Below, in pieces: positions 52,710-60,886 of a DNA stretch of 64,000 bases. Numbering within the stretch: the first letter of the stretch is position 1; the number at the start of each line of letters is the position of its first letter. The DNA is from Ensifer sp. MPMI2T (lineage in GTDB: Bacteria > Pseudomonadota > Alphaproteobacteria > Rhizobiales > Rhizobiaceae). A model generated the notes under the pieces. It did no database searches. It saw nothing but the letters and a program-made list of their open reading frames with translations, and was not told where the DNA came from. Made by a program: the position numbers and the translations under genes. The DNA is taken from positions 1 through 64,000 of the forward strand of contig NZ_SRXN01000019.1 in NCBI RefSeq assembly GCF_004827385.1, written 5' to 3'.

Positions 52710-52812
52710 GGAACCACGCCGCCGCCGCTTTTGCAACACGTCACGACAATCCTGCGCGTCTTTCCCATTTCGGCACAGCATTAGCGCTCCATTCATCACC
52801 GCGCGTGGTTCC
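52710..52812 (-). ncRNA. Long-range inverted repeat upstream of the cyclo-ligase gene
   Basis: GGAACCACGC (52710-52719) and GCGTGGTTCC (52803-52812) are perfect ten-base complements 83 bases apart. They would close a rod-like RNA. The position directly upstream of the cyclo-ligase gene is where 6S RNA lies in E. coli. No sequence identity to 6S is claimed. Confidence 0.3.
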
Positions 52813-52934
52813 GCTTTCATGCGTCACCTTGGGCGTGCAAATAAGTGCGCGTTTTCAAATAATTAGCACGGTCTGATGCGCGCAGAAAATGCGGCGGCGC
52901 GGCCTTTACAGGTGCGAGTGGGCGGGCAGACAGG

Positions 52935-53150
52935 ATGAACCAACTCGATCCCCTCGAACTGCGTTGCCTCACGCTGGCCGCCTGCGGCAGGACTAGGCAG
53001 GACATGGTGCGCGAGACCGACATTCCGATGGAACGCATCAACAACGCGCTCGATGAGGCGATGCGGAAGCTTCAGGCGAGCAATCTCGCGGAAGCCATCT
53101 TTCGCGCAGCAAGGCTCGATCTGCTTCATAACATCCAGTGGGACCGATAG
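52935..53150 (+). CDS. Small HTH protein (LuxR/sigma-region-4-like)
   Basis: A 71-residue protein that is nearly all one helix-turn-helix: LDPLELRCLTLAACGRTRQDMVRETDIPMERINNALDEAMRKLQASNLAEAIFRAARL, with the pattern of LuxR C-terminal DNA-binding domains but no other domain. It may act as a small regulator or compete with larger LuxR proteins. Its last 25 bases overlap the end of the convergent DUF1127-like gene. The regulator has no recognised target. Confidence 0.75.
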   Translation: MNQLDPLELRCLTLAACGRTRQDMVRETDIPMERINNALDEAMRKLQASNLAEAIFRAARLDLLHNIQWDR

Positions 53151-53359
53151 ACCGCCTCGAGGCGCGTGGCGCCTGGGCCCGCTGGCCAGTCGGGCTCACC
53201 CGGAAGGCCAGCGTCGCTGAGCAATCGCGGATCGTGCCAGGGTGCCTCGCAGCACAGTGCAGCGTGCGAAGCCTGCCACACGCGCCAGCGCACGAGGAGC
53301 TGACGCAGTTGCGTTGCGAAGGAGACACTGGCGGAACCGGCAAGGAATGGCACACTCAT
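53126..53359 (-). CDS. DUF1127-like small protein, divergent from LysR
   Basis: A 77-residue protein: SVPFLAGSASVSFATQLRQLLVRWRVWQASHAALCCEAPWHDPRLLSDAGLPGEPDW. The Trp/Arg-rich helix and the DPRLLSDAGLPG segment resemble DUF1127 (YjiS-like) proteins, which often have DPRLLRDIGLSR. It is divergent from the LysR gene with 109 bases between the starts, the usual layout for a LysR regulator and its target. Its end overlaps a convergent small HTH gene. Confidence 0.55.
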   Translation of the reverse strand: MSVPFLAGSASVSFATQLRQLLVRWRVWQASHAALCCEAPWHDPRLLSDAGLPGEPDWPAGPGATRLEAVYRSHWML

Positions 53360-53442
53360 GAGCGGGACTCCGGAAGGCGCTCGACAGAGTTGAATTCTCC
53401 ACCCTCCGTTGACATCCGGCAAACGAATTGCAAACATAACTA

Positions 53443-53461
53443 CCATCAGATTTTCTGATGG
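53443..53461. promoter_or_regulatory. Palindromic operator candidate for the LysR regulator
   Basis: CCATCAGA, three bases, TCTGATGG is a perfect inverted repeat directly upstream of the LysR start, between divergent genes. It contains an ATC-N9-GAT core in the manner of LysR-binding sites. Confidence 0.55.
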
Positions 53462-53468
53462 CTGCAAA

Positions 53469-54335
53469 ATGTCCCTTCCGCTCGACAGCGACCTTCTGAG
53501 AACCTTCCTTGCGGTTGCCGACGCCGGCAATTTGACTAAGGCGGCCGACAGCGTCGGGCGCACCCAGTCAGCCGTGAGCATGCAGATCAAGAAGCTTGAA
53601 GATGCGCTCGGCGACACGCTTTTCGACCGGCATTCGCGCGGGGTCGCGCTTACGACGCAAGGCCGGCGCCTTGTCGACAACGCGCGGCGTATCGTGGCGC
53701 TCCTCGATGACACTGCGGCGGCCATGCGCCAGCCCGCGCTGGATGGTTCGGTCAGGATCGGGATTCCCGAGGAGTATATCAATTCCACCCTTCCAAGAGC
53801 GTTGGGTGCTTTCGCCGCCATACACCCCGGCGTGGAGGTCACGGTGCAACAGGGTACCTCGATGTCCAATCGGGCGGCCCTTGAGGCAGGCGAAATCGAC
53901 ATTGCTGTCGTTTTCGAGCCGGGCGGGCGAACCAAGAACGAAATCCTCATGGTGGATCCGACTGTCTGGGTAACCTCGGATCAGCACGGCACACATGAGC
54001 GGCAGCCTCTGCCGATAGCCGCATACACATACGCCACCGGCGGATGGTGCGATGATCTGGCGATGCAGAATCTGAAGAGGCGCGGAAAACGCAGCCGCGT
54101 CGCCTATGTCAGCCGAACGAGCGGCGGGCTGATCGCGGCCGTCGTTTCCGGTCTTGCGATCGCGCCGCTGTCACGCAGCGCGATACCGCCCGGCTGCCGC
54201 GAACTGACTGAGGACGACGGCTTTGGCATCATCGACATGTCGAACGTCGTGCTGCGCACCAGGCTGGAAAATCGATCGCCGACCATCGATGCGATGGCTG
54301 ACGCCATCCGCGGCGCCTTTTTGGGCACATGGTGA
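53469..54335 (+). CDS. LysR-family transcriptional regulator
   Basis: A 288-residue LTTR. The N-terminal winged HTH is LDSDLLRTFLAVADAGNLTKAADSVGRTQSAVSMQIKKLEDALGDTLFDRHSRGVALTTQGRRLVDNARRI. The effector-binding domain (about 90-285) is of the type 2 periplasmic-binding fold. A longer frame exists, but the ATG at 53469 gives the normal N-terminus. It resembles the IciA/ArgP-like and DUF1127-partner LysR group in layout; the ligand is unknown. Confidence 0.93.
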   Translation: MSLPLDSDLLRTFLAVADAGNLTKAADSVGRTQSAVSMQIKKLEDALGDTLFDRHSRGVALTTQGRRLVDNARRIVALLDDTAAAMRQPALDGSVRIGIPEEYINSTLPRALGAFAAIHPGVEVTVQQGTSMSNRAALEAGEIDIAVVFEPGGRTKNEILMVDPTVWVTSDQHGTHERQPLPIAAYTYATGGWCDDLAMQNLKRRGKRSRVAYVSRTSGGLIAAVVSGLAIAPLSRSAIPPGCRELTEDDGFGIIDMSNVVLRTRLENRSPTIDAMADAIRGAFLGTW

Positions 54336-54369
54336 GCAACGAAGGGAAGGTGCGATCCACGACGACCGG

Positions 54370-54530
54370 TGGATAGTTTACGATCCCGGGTGCCTACTAA
54401 GTAGGTGGGCGCCGTGTGTCCGAACCCACGAGTTCGGCCAGGGACAGCTCCCTTGAGATCGTGTATGGCCCCGGGGATTGTGGTTCCTGTCGGGAAGCGC
54501 AGACCGCGGGCTCAGATATAGAGGCTCTTT
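54370..54530. ncRNA. Structured non-coding RNA candidate near zapA (possible 6S RNA)
   Basis: About 160 bases with many local stems: CCGAAC/GTTCGG, AGGGA/TCCCT, CCTAC/GTAGG and TTCC/GGAA. The segment CTCCCTTGAGATCG (plus strand), or CGATCTCAAGGGAG (minus strand), resembles the bubble sequences of 6S RNA, and 6S is normally found between zapA and the cyclo-ligase gene. The minus strand has a CTATAT -10 element near 54510. The strand and identity are not settled, because the local stems do not form one long rod. Confidence 0.35.
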
Positions 54531-54555
54531 TCCGTTTTCGCCAGAGGCGTTTTTT

Positions 54556-54661
54556 GCTGCATGGTTCGTTAAATCGAAAATCGATTTAAGGACAAAATCA
54601 TGCAGCAGTTCAAAGTGCAACAGCGACTTTGGGCGTCCGATTGGACGCGCGGCGCTGTTAA
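54556..54661. repeat. Copy of repeat family B downstream of zapA
   Basis: CTGCATGGTTCGTTAAATCGAAAATCGATTTAAGGACAAAATCATGCAGCAG, then TTCAAAGTGCAACAGCG and GGCGTCCGATTGGACGCGC, the same modules as 22881 in the opposite order, so it is the inverted orientation of that element. Confidence 0.85.
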
Positions 54662-54667
54662 AGACGA

Positions 54668-55045
54668 TCAATTGGCCGGACCAGCGGCGCGACCGTTGAG
54701 CTTGGCAGCGATGCTGTGGATCTGGGCCGTCACTTCGCCGAGTGCCGAGGCCAGTGCCTCCTCGCTCCTCGCCTGTTCGGATAATGCGACGTCGCGGCCG
54801 CTCTTCAGATTGTTCAGTTCCGTCTCGAGGCTCTTGAGCCGGCGGTTGACCTCGCTCAACTCATCCATGACCATGATGCCTGCCATCACGGTCAGTCGCA
54901 GATCGCCGATTTCTCCAAACTGTCCCTTGAGATGTCCCACATATTGATCGAATCTCGCCGCGAGGTCGCTGAGGTGATCCTCCTGCCCCTCTTCGCAGGC
55001 CATCCGGTAAGCCTTGCCGTCGATCGTCACCGTTACCTGCGCCAT
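54668..55045 (-). CDS. zapA: Cell division protein ZapA
   Basis: A 125-residue ZapA that bundles FtsZ filaments at the division site. It starts MAQVTVTIDGKAYRMACEEGQEDHLSDLAARFDQYVGHLKGQFGEIGDLRLTVMAGIMVMDELSEV, the typical N-terminal domain, followed by a long C-terminal coiled coil. It is preceded ten bases upstream by a small coiled-coil gene in the same direction. Confidence 0.93.
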   Translation of the reverse strand: MAQVTVTIDGKAYRMACEEGQEDHLSDLAARFDQYVGHLKGQFGEIGDLRLTVMAGIMVMDELSEVNRRLKSLETELNNLKSGRDVALSEQARSEEALASALGEVTAQIHSIAAKLNGRAAGPAN

Positions 55046-55055
55046 CGCGTAAACC

Positions 55056-55325
55056 TCAACGATCCAGCACCGCTCGAATGGTTTCCATTGCCGTCACCAG
55101 GCGACGGGAAACTTCGCGGTTGACCTCTTCCAGCCGGTTGGCCCGGAACTGCGACTGGTCGAGTTCCTGTGCCAGCCGCGCCCGGTCGGTATTGACCCGC
55201 CGCACCTCGCCTTCGAACTCGCTCAAATCCCTTTCCTTGTCGAAACGACCGTCGATCGCGCCCTCGAGCGACTGGACCGCGTTCCGTAGCTCCTCGATCG
55301 CCGCTTTGACCGTCTTTGCCGGCAT
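55056..55325 (-). CDS. DUF4164-type small coiled-coil protein
   Basis: An 89-residue, fully helical protein (TVKAAIEELRNAVQSLEGAIDGRFDKERDLSEFEGEVRRVNTDRARLAQELDQSQFRANRLEEVNREVSRRLVTAMETIRAVL). The family DUF4164 is regularly found upstream of zapA in Rhizobiales, which suggests a division-linked role, possibly a ZapB-like partner. The two genes are ten bases apart and cotranscribed. Confidence 0.85.
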   Translation of the reverse strand: MPAKTVKAAIEELRNAVQSLEGAIDGRFDKERDLSEFEGEVRRVNTDRARLAQELDQSQFRANRLEEVNREVSRRLVTAMETIRAVLDR

Positions 55326-55340
55326 GCTCCGATACCTCTC

Positions 55341-55388
55341 CAGAGCGGGATGAGGAAAGTGTGAAGCGGATTTCCGCCCCGCCCTAAA
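55341..55388. repeat. Copy of repeat family A upstream of the DUF4164 gene
   Basis: AGAGCGGGATGAGGAAAGTGTGAAGCGGATTTCCGCCCCGCCCT, diverged from the perfect copy at 46356 but with the same order. It starts 15 bases before the start codon of the DUF4164-type gene. Confidence 0.7.
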
Positions 55389-55397
55389 TCAACCTGC

Positions 55398-55473
55398 CAC
55401 TGCATAATCCCTTAAATCGAAATCGATTTAAGGACAAAATCATGCAGCACTTCAAAGTGCTACAGCGGCGCTC
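55398..55473. repeat. Copy of repeat family B adjoining family A
   Basis: CTGCATAATCCCTTAAATCGAAATCGATTTAAGGACAAAATCATGCAGCAC, then TTCAAAGTGCTACAGCGGCGCTCC, a truncated element lacking most of the GC palindrome. Confidence 0.8.
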
Positions 55474-55690
55474 CGGAGGAGCCGAATCGCCAGACGCAGT
55501 CCGCTGCTTCGCCTCGGTTCTTTTTTAAACCCATTATATAAGTCTCAACAATGCCCCGTGCGGCAAAACGCCGTCGGAAGCTGTGGATCATTGCTCCCGA
55601 GCAATCGCACTCATACTGTATGCTGCAGCGCAAGAACGATATCGAAAAGCACGCCACCATTTGGTCGCGGAAGGCCAGTATTTCGTATCA

Positions 55691-55718
55691 ATTGACTCGC
55701 GCGGTGCACCTGCTATGT
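55691..55718 (+). promoter_or_regulatory. Candidate promoter of tkt
   Basis: ATTGAC (55691-55696), 16 bases, CTATGT (55713-55718) resembles the rhizobial CTTGAC-N17-CTATAT consensus. It lies 70 bases upstream of the tkt start. Confidence 0.45.
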
Positions 55719-55788
55719 GTCTGCCGCTTCTCATACGGTCTTGGAGGATAGAGACCGTCCCTGACCACCGAACTCAAACGGAACAGTC

Positions 55789-57771
55789 ATGATCTCTCGC
55801 GAAAAACACGATCGGATGGCAAATGCGATCCGCTTCCTTTCCATGGACGCCGTCGAGAAGGCAAATTCCGGTCATCCAGGTCTCCCGATGGGCGCTGCGG
55901 ATATCGCAACCGTCCTTTTCACGCGGTATCTGAACTTCGACCCCAAGAACCCCGCCTGGCCCAACCGCGACCGGTTCGTGCTTTCGGCCGGCCACGGCTC
56001 GATGCTGCTCTACTCGCTGCTCTATCTCACGGGCTACGAGGACATTACCATCGACGAGATCAAGAACTTCCGCCAGCTTGGCTCGCGCACGGCCGGCCAC
56101 CCGGAATTTGGCCATGCGGCCGGCATCGAGACCACCACCGGCCCGCTCGGCCAGGGCATCGCTAATTCGGTCGGCATGGCGATCGCCGAACGCAAGCTGC
56201 GTGACGAATTCGGCAGCGACCTCATGGAGCACTATACCTACGTGCTCGCCGGCGACGGCTGCCTCATGGAAGGCGTCAGCCAGGAAGCGATCGCGCTGGC
56301 CGGCCACCTCAAGCTCAACAAGCTGATCGTCTTCTGGGACGACAACAACATCTCGATCGACGGCCCGATCTCGATCGCGGATTCGACCGACCAGCACGCG
56401 CGCTTCCGCGCCTGCAACTGGAACACCATCGCGGTCGACGGCCATGATCCGGATGCGATTGCCGCAGCGGTCGAACAGGCTCAGAAGTCCGACAAGCCGA
56501 CGATGATCGCCTGCAAGACCGTCATCGGCTTCGGCGCCCCGAACAAGGCAGGCACGCACAAGGTCCATGGTTCGCCGCTCGGCGCCGACGAAATCGCCGC
56601 CACCCGCAAGGCGCTTGGCTGGGAAGCCGAAGCCTTCACCGTGCCCTCGGACGTGCTCGACGCCTGGCGCCTCGCCGGACTTCGCTCGACCAAGGCGCGG
56701 AAAGACTGGGAAGAGCGCCTCGAAAAGGCCGAGACCGAGAAGAAGGCACAGTTCATCCGGCGCTTCGCCGGCGAACTCGAAGGCAGCCTTGCCTCCGCGA
56801 TCAGCACCTACAAGCAGAAGCTCGCCGAGACCAAGCCGTCGCCTGCGACGCGTAAGGCTTCCGAGGACGCGCTCGAAGTCATCAACGGCGTTCTCGCCGA
56901 GACGATCGGCGGCTCTGCCGACCTCACCGGCTCGAACAACACCAAGACCAGCCAGACCCATTCGATCACGCCGGACAACTTCTCCGGCCGCTACGTCCAC
57001 TACGGCGTGCGCGAGCATGGCATGGCGGCGGCGATGAACGGGATGGCGCTGCACGGCGGTCTCATCCCCTATTCCGGCGGCTTCCTGATCTTCTCGGATT
57101 ATTGCCGTCCGTCGATCCGCCTTGCCGCGTTGATGGGTATCCGCGTCATCCACGTGCTGACGCACGATTCCATCGGTCTCGGCGAAGACGGCCCGACCCA
57201 TCAGCCAGTCGAGCACATGGCTGCGCTCCGCGCCATTCCGAACCTGTTGATGTTCCGTCCCGCCGACGCAACCGAAACGGTCGAATGCTGGCAGCTTGCG
57301 CTCGAAAACCACAACCGTCCGTCCGGCATTGCGCTGACGCGCCAGAACCTGATGGCGGTGCGCACGGAATATGAGGAAGCAAACCTCTGCGCCCGCGGCG
57401 CCTATGACCTCATCTCCGCAAGCGACGCCCAGGTGACGATCTTCGCCACCGGCTCGGAAGTCGAGATCGCCGTCAAGGCCTGCCAGACGCTCACCGCCAA
57501 GGGTGTTTCGACGCGCGTCGTGTCGGTTCCCTGCTTCGAGCTCTTTGCCGAACAGAGCGAAGACTATCAGCAGGCGATCATCGGCAATTCGCCGGTCAAG
57601 ATCGCCGTCGAAGCCGGCATCCGGCAGGGATGGGATCACTTCATCGGCACCGATGGCACGTTCATCGGCATGTCGAGCTTCGGCGCTTCCGGTCCCTACA
57701 AGGACCTCTACAAGCATTTCGGCATCACGCCGGAAGCCGTTGTAGCGGCCGCGGAAGCCAAACTGTCCTGA
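55789..57771 (+). CDS. tkt: Transketolase
   Basis: A 660-residue thiamine-diphosphate enzyme of the pentose phosphate pathway. N-terminal [33 protein letters not shown]; ThDP/metal site [13 protein letters not shown] and [28 protein letters not shown]; all typical. It transfers two-carbon units between sugar phosphates. It is the first gene of a carbon-metabolism operon: gap follows 68 bases later, then the glycolipid-binding-like gene and pgk. Confidence 0.97.
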   Translation: MISREKHDRMANAIRFLSMDAVEKANSGHPGLPMGAADIATVLFTRYLNFDPKNPAWPNRDRFVLSAGHGSMLLYSLLYLTGYEDITIDEIKNFRQLGSRTAGHPEFGHAAGIETTTGPLGQGIANSVGMAIAERKLRDEFGSDLMEHYTYVLAGDGCLMEGVSQEAIALAGHLKLNKLIVFWDDNNISIDGPISIADSTDQHARFRACNWNTIAVDGHDPDAIAAAVEQAQKSDKPTMIACKTVIGFGAPNKAGTHKVHGSPLGADEIAATRKALGWEAEAFTVPSDVLDAWRLAGLRSTKARKDWEERLEKAETEKKAQFIRRFAGELEGSLASAISTYKQKLAETKPSPATRKASEDALEVINGVLAETIGGSADLTGSNNTKTSQTHSITPDNFSGRYVHYGVREHGMAAAMNGMALHGGLIPYSGGFLIFSDYCRPSIRLAALMGIRVIHVLTHDSIGLGEDGPTHQPVEHMAALRAIPNLLMFRPADATETVECWQLALENHNRPSGIALTRQNLMAVRTEYEEANLCARGAYDLISASDAQVTIFATGSEVEIAVKACQTLTAKGVSTRVVSVPCFELFAEQSEDYQQAIIGNSPVKIAVEAGIRQGWDHFIGTDGTFIGMSSFGASGPYKDLYKHFGITPEAVVAAAEAKLS

Positions 57772-57839
57772 TCAAGCGGAGGGCGCTTCCCAACGCGCCC
57801 TCTATTCGTAAACGCCATTCTGACAGGGAAGGACCAGAC

Positions 57840-58850
57840 ATGACAGTGAAAGTCGCCATCAACGGTTTTGGCCGCATCGGCCGCAACGTGCTCCGCGCGA
57901 TCGTCGAATCCGGCCGTACCGACATCGAAGTCGTCGCCATCAACGATCTCGGGCCGGTCGAAACGAACGCTCACCTGCTGCGTTTCGATTCCATCCATGG
58001 CCGCTTTCCGGCGGACGTGAAGGTCGACGGCGACGCCATCGTCATCAACAACGGCAAGCCGATCAAGGTAACCGCCATCCGCAACCCGGCGGAACTGCCG
58101 CACAAGGAACTCGGCGTCGACATCGCGATGGAGTGCACCGGCATCTTCACCGCGCGCGACAAGGCGGCCGCCCACCTCGAAGCAGGCGCCAAGCGCGTCA
58201 TCGTCTCGGCCCCGGCCGACGGCGCTGACCTGACCGTCGTTTACGGCGTCAACCACGACAAGCTGACGAAGGATCACCTCGTCATCTCCAACGCATCCTG
58301 CACGACCAACTGCTTGGTGCCGGTCGCCAAGGTGCTGCACGACGCGATCGGCATCGACCACGGCATGATGACGACGATCCACTCCTACACCAACGACCAG
58401 CCGTCGCTCGACCAGATGCACAAGGATCTTTACCGTGCACGTGCGGCTGCGCTCTCGATGATCCCGACCTCCACCGGTGCTGCCAAGGCCGTCGGCCTCG
58501 TCCTGCCGGAACTGAAGGGCAAGCTTGACGGCGTCTCCGTGCGCGTGCCGACCCCGAACGTCTCGGTCGTCGACCTCAAGTTCGTCGCCAAGCGCGAGAC
58601 GACCAAGGAAGAGGTGAACGCCGCCATCAAGGCTGCCGCCGAAGGCCCGCTCAAGGGCATTCTCGGCTATACGCTTCAGCCGAACGTCTCCGTCGACTTC
58701 AACCATGACCCGCATTCCTCGATCTTCCACATGGATCAGACCAAGGTCATGGAAGGCAAGTTCGTGTCGATCCTGTCCTGGTACGACAACGAGTGGGGCT
58801 TCTCGAACCGCATGGCGGACACGGCGGTCGCCCTCGGCAAGCTCCTGTAA
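57840..58850 (+). CDS. gap: Glyceraldehyde-3-phosphate dehydrogenase
   Basis: A 336-residue enzyme. NAD domain [20 protein letters not shown]; active-site Cys154 in [21 protein letters not shown]-like region and [10 protein letters not shown]; the C-terminal [15 protein letters not shown]. It makes 1,3-bisphosphoglycerate in glycolysis or runs backwards in gluconeogenesis, the main direction in rhizobia growing on succinate. GGAAGGACC precedes the ATG at 57840. It is cotranscribed with tkt and pgk. Confidence 0.98.
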   Translation: MTVKVAINGFGRIGRNVLRAIVESGRTDIEVVAINDLGPVETNAHLLRFDSIHGRFPADVKVDGDAIVINNGKPIKVTAIRNPAELPHKELGVDIAMECTGIFTARDKAAAHLEAGAKRVIVSAPADGADLTVVYGVNHDKLTKDHLVISNASCTTNCLVPVAKVLHDAIGIDHGMMTTIHSYTNDQPSLDQMHKDLYRARAAALSMIPTSTGAAKAVGLVLPELKGKLDGVSVRVPTPNVSVVDLKFVAKRETTKEEVNAAIKAAAEGPLKGILGYTLQPNVSVDFNHDPHSSIFHMDQTKVMEGKFVSILSWYDNEWGFSNRMADTAVALGKLL

Positions 58851-58855
58851 GACCG

Positions 58856-59431
58856 ATGTTTCGGGCCCTTTCCTCAACGACGGTGCGGTGGCGCCCGCTC
58901 GAAGGGGAAGGGCTCGAACATCTGAGCCTCCGGGCTCTTAAAGCAACGGCCGGCGCGGCAATCCGCGCCGAAAGCGTCGTCATCGGCGAGCGCGGCGGCC
59001 GTCCCTATGGCCTGCGCTACCGGATCGATTGCGACGCGCACTGGCAGGTGATGTCGTTCCTGATCGAAACGACGGACGGCAGGACATTGCATCTGCTCTC
59101 GGACCGCCAGGGGCATTGGCGCGACCTCAACGGCGTCGCCCTTTCTGAATTCGACGGCTGCATCGACATTGATCTCGCCGGCACACCTTTCACCAACACG
59201 CTGCCGATCCGCAGGCTCAACCTCAGCCGGAAGGCCGGCACGGCAAAGCTCCGGATGCTTTACGTGCCCTTCGACACTTTCGATCCCGTCATCGACGGGC
59301 AGCACTATACCTGCCTCGAAGACGGCAAGCTCTATCGTTTCGAGGCCGAGGACAGGAGCTTCGCTGCCGACCTTCCCGTCGACGAGGACGGGCTCGTCAC
59401 CGACTATCCCACTCTTTTCCGCAGAATTTGA
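58856..59431 (+). CDS. Putative glycolipid-binding protein (PF06475 family)
   Basis: A 191-residue protein matching the putative glycolipid-binding family (DUF1089): [104 protein letters not shown]. The fold is a beta-barrel, and the ligand is unknown. It sits six bases after gap and 13 bases before pgk, within the glycolytic operon. The ATG at 58856 is chosen; an upstream start would overlap gap. Confidence 0.85.
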   Translation: MFRALSSTTVRWRPLEGEGLEHLSLRALKATAGAAIRAESVVIGERGGRPYGLRYRIDCDAHWQVMSFLIETTDGRTLHLLSDRQGHWRDLNGVALSEFDGCIDIDLAGTPFTNTLPIRRLNLSRKAGTAKLRMLYVPFDTFDPVIDGQHYTCLEDGKLYRFEAEDRSFAADLPVDEDGLVTDYPTLFRRI

Positions 59432-59444
59432 CCGGAGACATCTG

Positions 59445-60644
59445 ATGACTTTCAAGACCCTCGACGACCTGAACGACATTGCCGGCAAGCGCGTGCTCGT
59501 GCGCGTCGATCTCAACGTGCCGGTCAAGGATGGTCAGGTGACCGATACGACCCGCATCGAGCGCGTTGCCCCGACGATCCGCGAGCTTTCCGAAAAGGGC
59601 GCCAAGGTCATCCTGCTTGCCCATTTCGGCCGTCCGAAGGGCGAGCCGGTCGCCGACATGTCGCTGAAGGCAATCGCGCCCGCCGTTGAGGAAATTCTCG
59701 ACCAACGCGTTCATTTCGCCGCCGACTGCATCGGCGACAAGGCCGCCAATGCCATTGCCGAGATGAATGACGGCGATGTGCTCTTGCTCGAGAACACCCG
59801 CTTCCACAAGGGCGAGGAAAAGAACGATCCGGCTTTCGTCACGGCACTGGCGGCCAATGGCGACATCTACGTCAATGACGCCTTCTCGGCCGCCCATCGC
59901 GCCCATGCCTCGACTGAGGGGCTGGCGCATCACCTCCCGGCCTATGCCGGCCGCACCATGCAGGCCGAGCTTGAAGCCCTCGAAAAGGGCCTCGGCAATC
60001 CGAAGCGTCCGGTCGTCGCGATCGTCGGCGGCGCCAAGGTTTCGACCAAGATCGACCTCCTACAGAACCTGGTGAAGAAGGTCGATGCCCTCGTCATCGG
60101 CGGCGGCATGGCCAATACTTTCCTTGCCGCACAGGGTATCGATGTCGGCAAGTCGCTCTGCGAGCATGACCTTGCGGACACGGCAAAGTCGATCGTTGCC
60201 GCCGCGTCTGCGGCCGGCTGCGCCATCGTGCTGCCCGAAGACGGCGTTGTCGCCCGCGAGTTCAAGGCCGGCGCTGACAATGAGGTCGTCGACATTAAGG
60301 CGATCCCGGCCGACGCCATGGTGCTTGATGTCGGCCCGAAATCGGTCAGCGCAGTTAACGACCGGATCTCCCGCGCTGAGACGCTGGTGTGGAACGGTCC
60401 GCTCGGCGCCTTCGAGATCGCACCCTTCGACAAGGCGACCGTCGCCGCCGCCAAGCATGCGGCGACCCGCACGCGGGCCGGCTCGCTTGTCTCCGTCGCC
60501 GGCGGCGGGGACACGGTTGCGGCTCTCAACCACGCCGAAGTCGCCGACGATTTCACCTATGTTTCGACGGCCGGCGGCGCCTTCCTCGAATGGATGGAAG
60601 GCAAGCCGCTGCCGGGTGTCGACATCCTCAACCAGCAGAAGTGA
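59445..60644 (+). CDS. pgk: Phosphoglycerate kinase
   Basis: A 399-residue enzyme transferring phosphate between 1,3-bisphosphoglycerate and ADP. Signature: [23 protein letters not shown] and [18 protein letters not shown]; nucleotide-binding [18 protein letters not shown], and [10 protein letters not shown] and [12 protein letters not shown]. The ATG at 59445 follows GGAGACATCTG and starts [12 protein letters not shown]. It is the last gene of the tkt-gap operon; an inverted repeat follows. Confidence 0.98.
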   Translation: MTFKTLDDLNDIAGKRVLVRVDLNVPVKDGQVTDTTRIERVAPTIRELSEKGAKVILLAHFGRPKGEPVADMSLKAIAPAVEEILDQRVHFAADCIGDKAANAIAEMNDGDVLLLENTRFHKGEEKNDPAFVTALAANGDIYVNDAFSAAHRAHASTEGLAHHLPAYAGRTMQAELEALEKGLGNPKRPVVAIVGGAKVSTKIDLLQNLVKKVDALVIGGGMANTFLAAQGIDVGKSLCEHDLADTAKSIVAAASAAGCAIVLPEDGVVAREFKAGADNEVVDIKAIPADAMVLDVGPKSVSAVNDRISRAETLVWNGPLGAFEIAPFDKATVAAAKHAATRTRAGSLVSVAGGGDTVAALNHAEVADDFTYVSTAGGAFLEWMEGKPLPGVDILNQQK

Positions 60645-60651
60645 AGCAAGC

Positions 60652-60685
60652 CTCCGACCCGGGTGATGCAGCGCCCGGGTCGGAG
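60652..60685 (+). terminator. Inverted repeat after pgk
   Basis: CTCCGACCCGGG / CCCGGGTCGGAG, twelve-base perfect stem with ten-base loop, followed by an A-rich rather than T-rich tail, so termination efficiency is uncertain. Confidence 0.55.
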
Positions 60686-60709
60686 ACGCAAAAATAATTA
60701 TGATATTTC

Positions 60710-60736
60710 AAACGATTAAAACAATTTAAATCGTTT
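60710..60736. promoter_or_regulatory. AT-rich palindrome upstream of the aldolase gene
   Basis: AAACGATT (60710-60717) and AATCGTTT (60729-60736) are exact complements around eleven bases in the otherwise GC-rich genome, about 150 bases upstream of fbaB. It looks like an operator for a dimeric regulator. Confidence 0.45.
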
Positions 60737-60886
60737 TAGTCGATTTTCGCGCCATTTTCCCGGACAATTTCTTCTGTTATCGCGCCATTATTCGGAACGC
60801 GGCGGACGCATCTGCGCCTCAGACCGAACTTGTTTTCATTCGTTGCGCGTTCCGTTGGTGATCGGCGCTGTCTAAGGAGAAAAAAC

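Larger units (their letters stand above)
54336..54667. other. Intergenic region between lysR and zapA
   Basis: There is no gene in these 332 bases between two convergent coding regions. The left half is a hairpin-rich structured stretch, candidate non-coding RNA at 54370-54530. The right half is a copy of repeat family B. Confidence 0.6.
55326..55788. other. Intergenic region upstream of tkt
   Basis: No gene is supported in these 463 bases. A copy of repeat family A (55341-55388) and one of family B (55398-55473) lie on the left, and the tkt promoter region on the right. A 66-codon plus-strand frame at 55551 lacks coding features. Confidence 0.6.

Noticed and set aside
55551-55751. 66-codon plus-strand frame upstream of tkt
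   Set aside because: It has no recognisable domain, no good ribosome site and overlaps the probable tkt promoter region; composition is like non-coding DNA.
55774-57717. 647-codon minus-strand frame opposite tkt
   Set aside because: It is an antisense shadow typical of high-GC DNA; tkt on the other strand has clear catalytic motifs.
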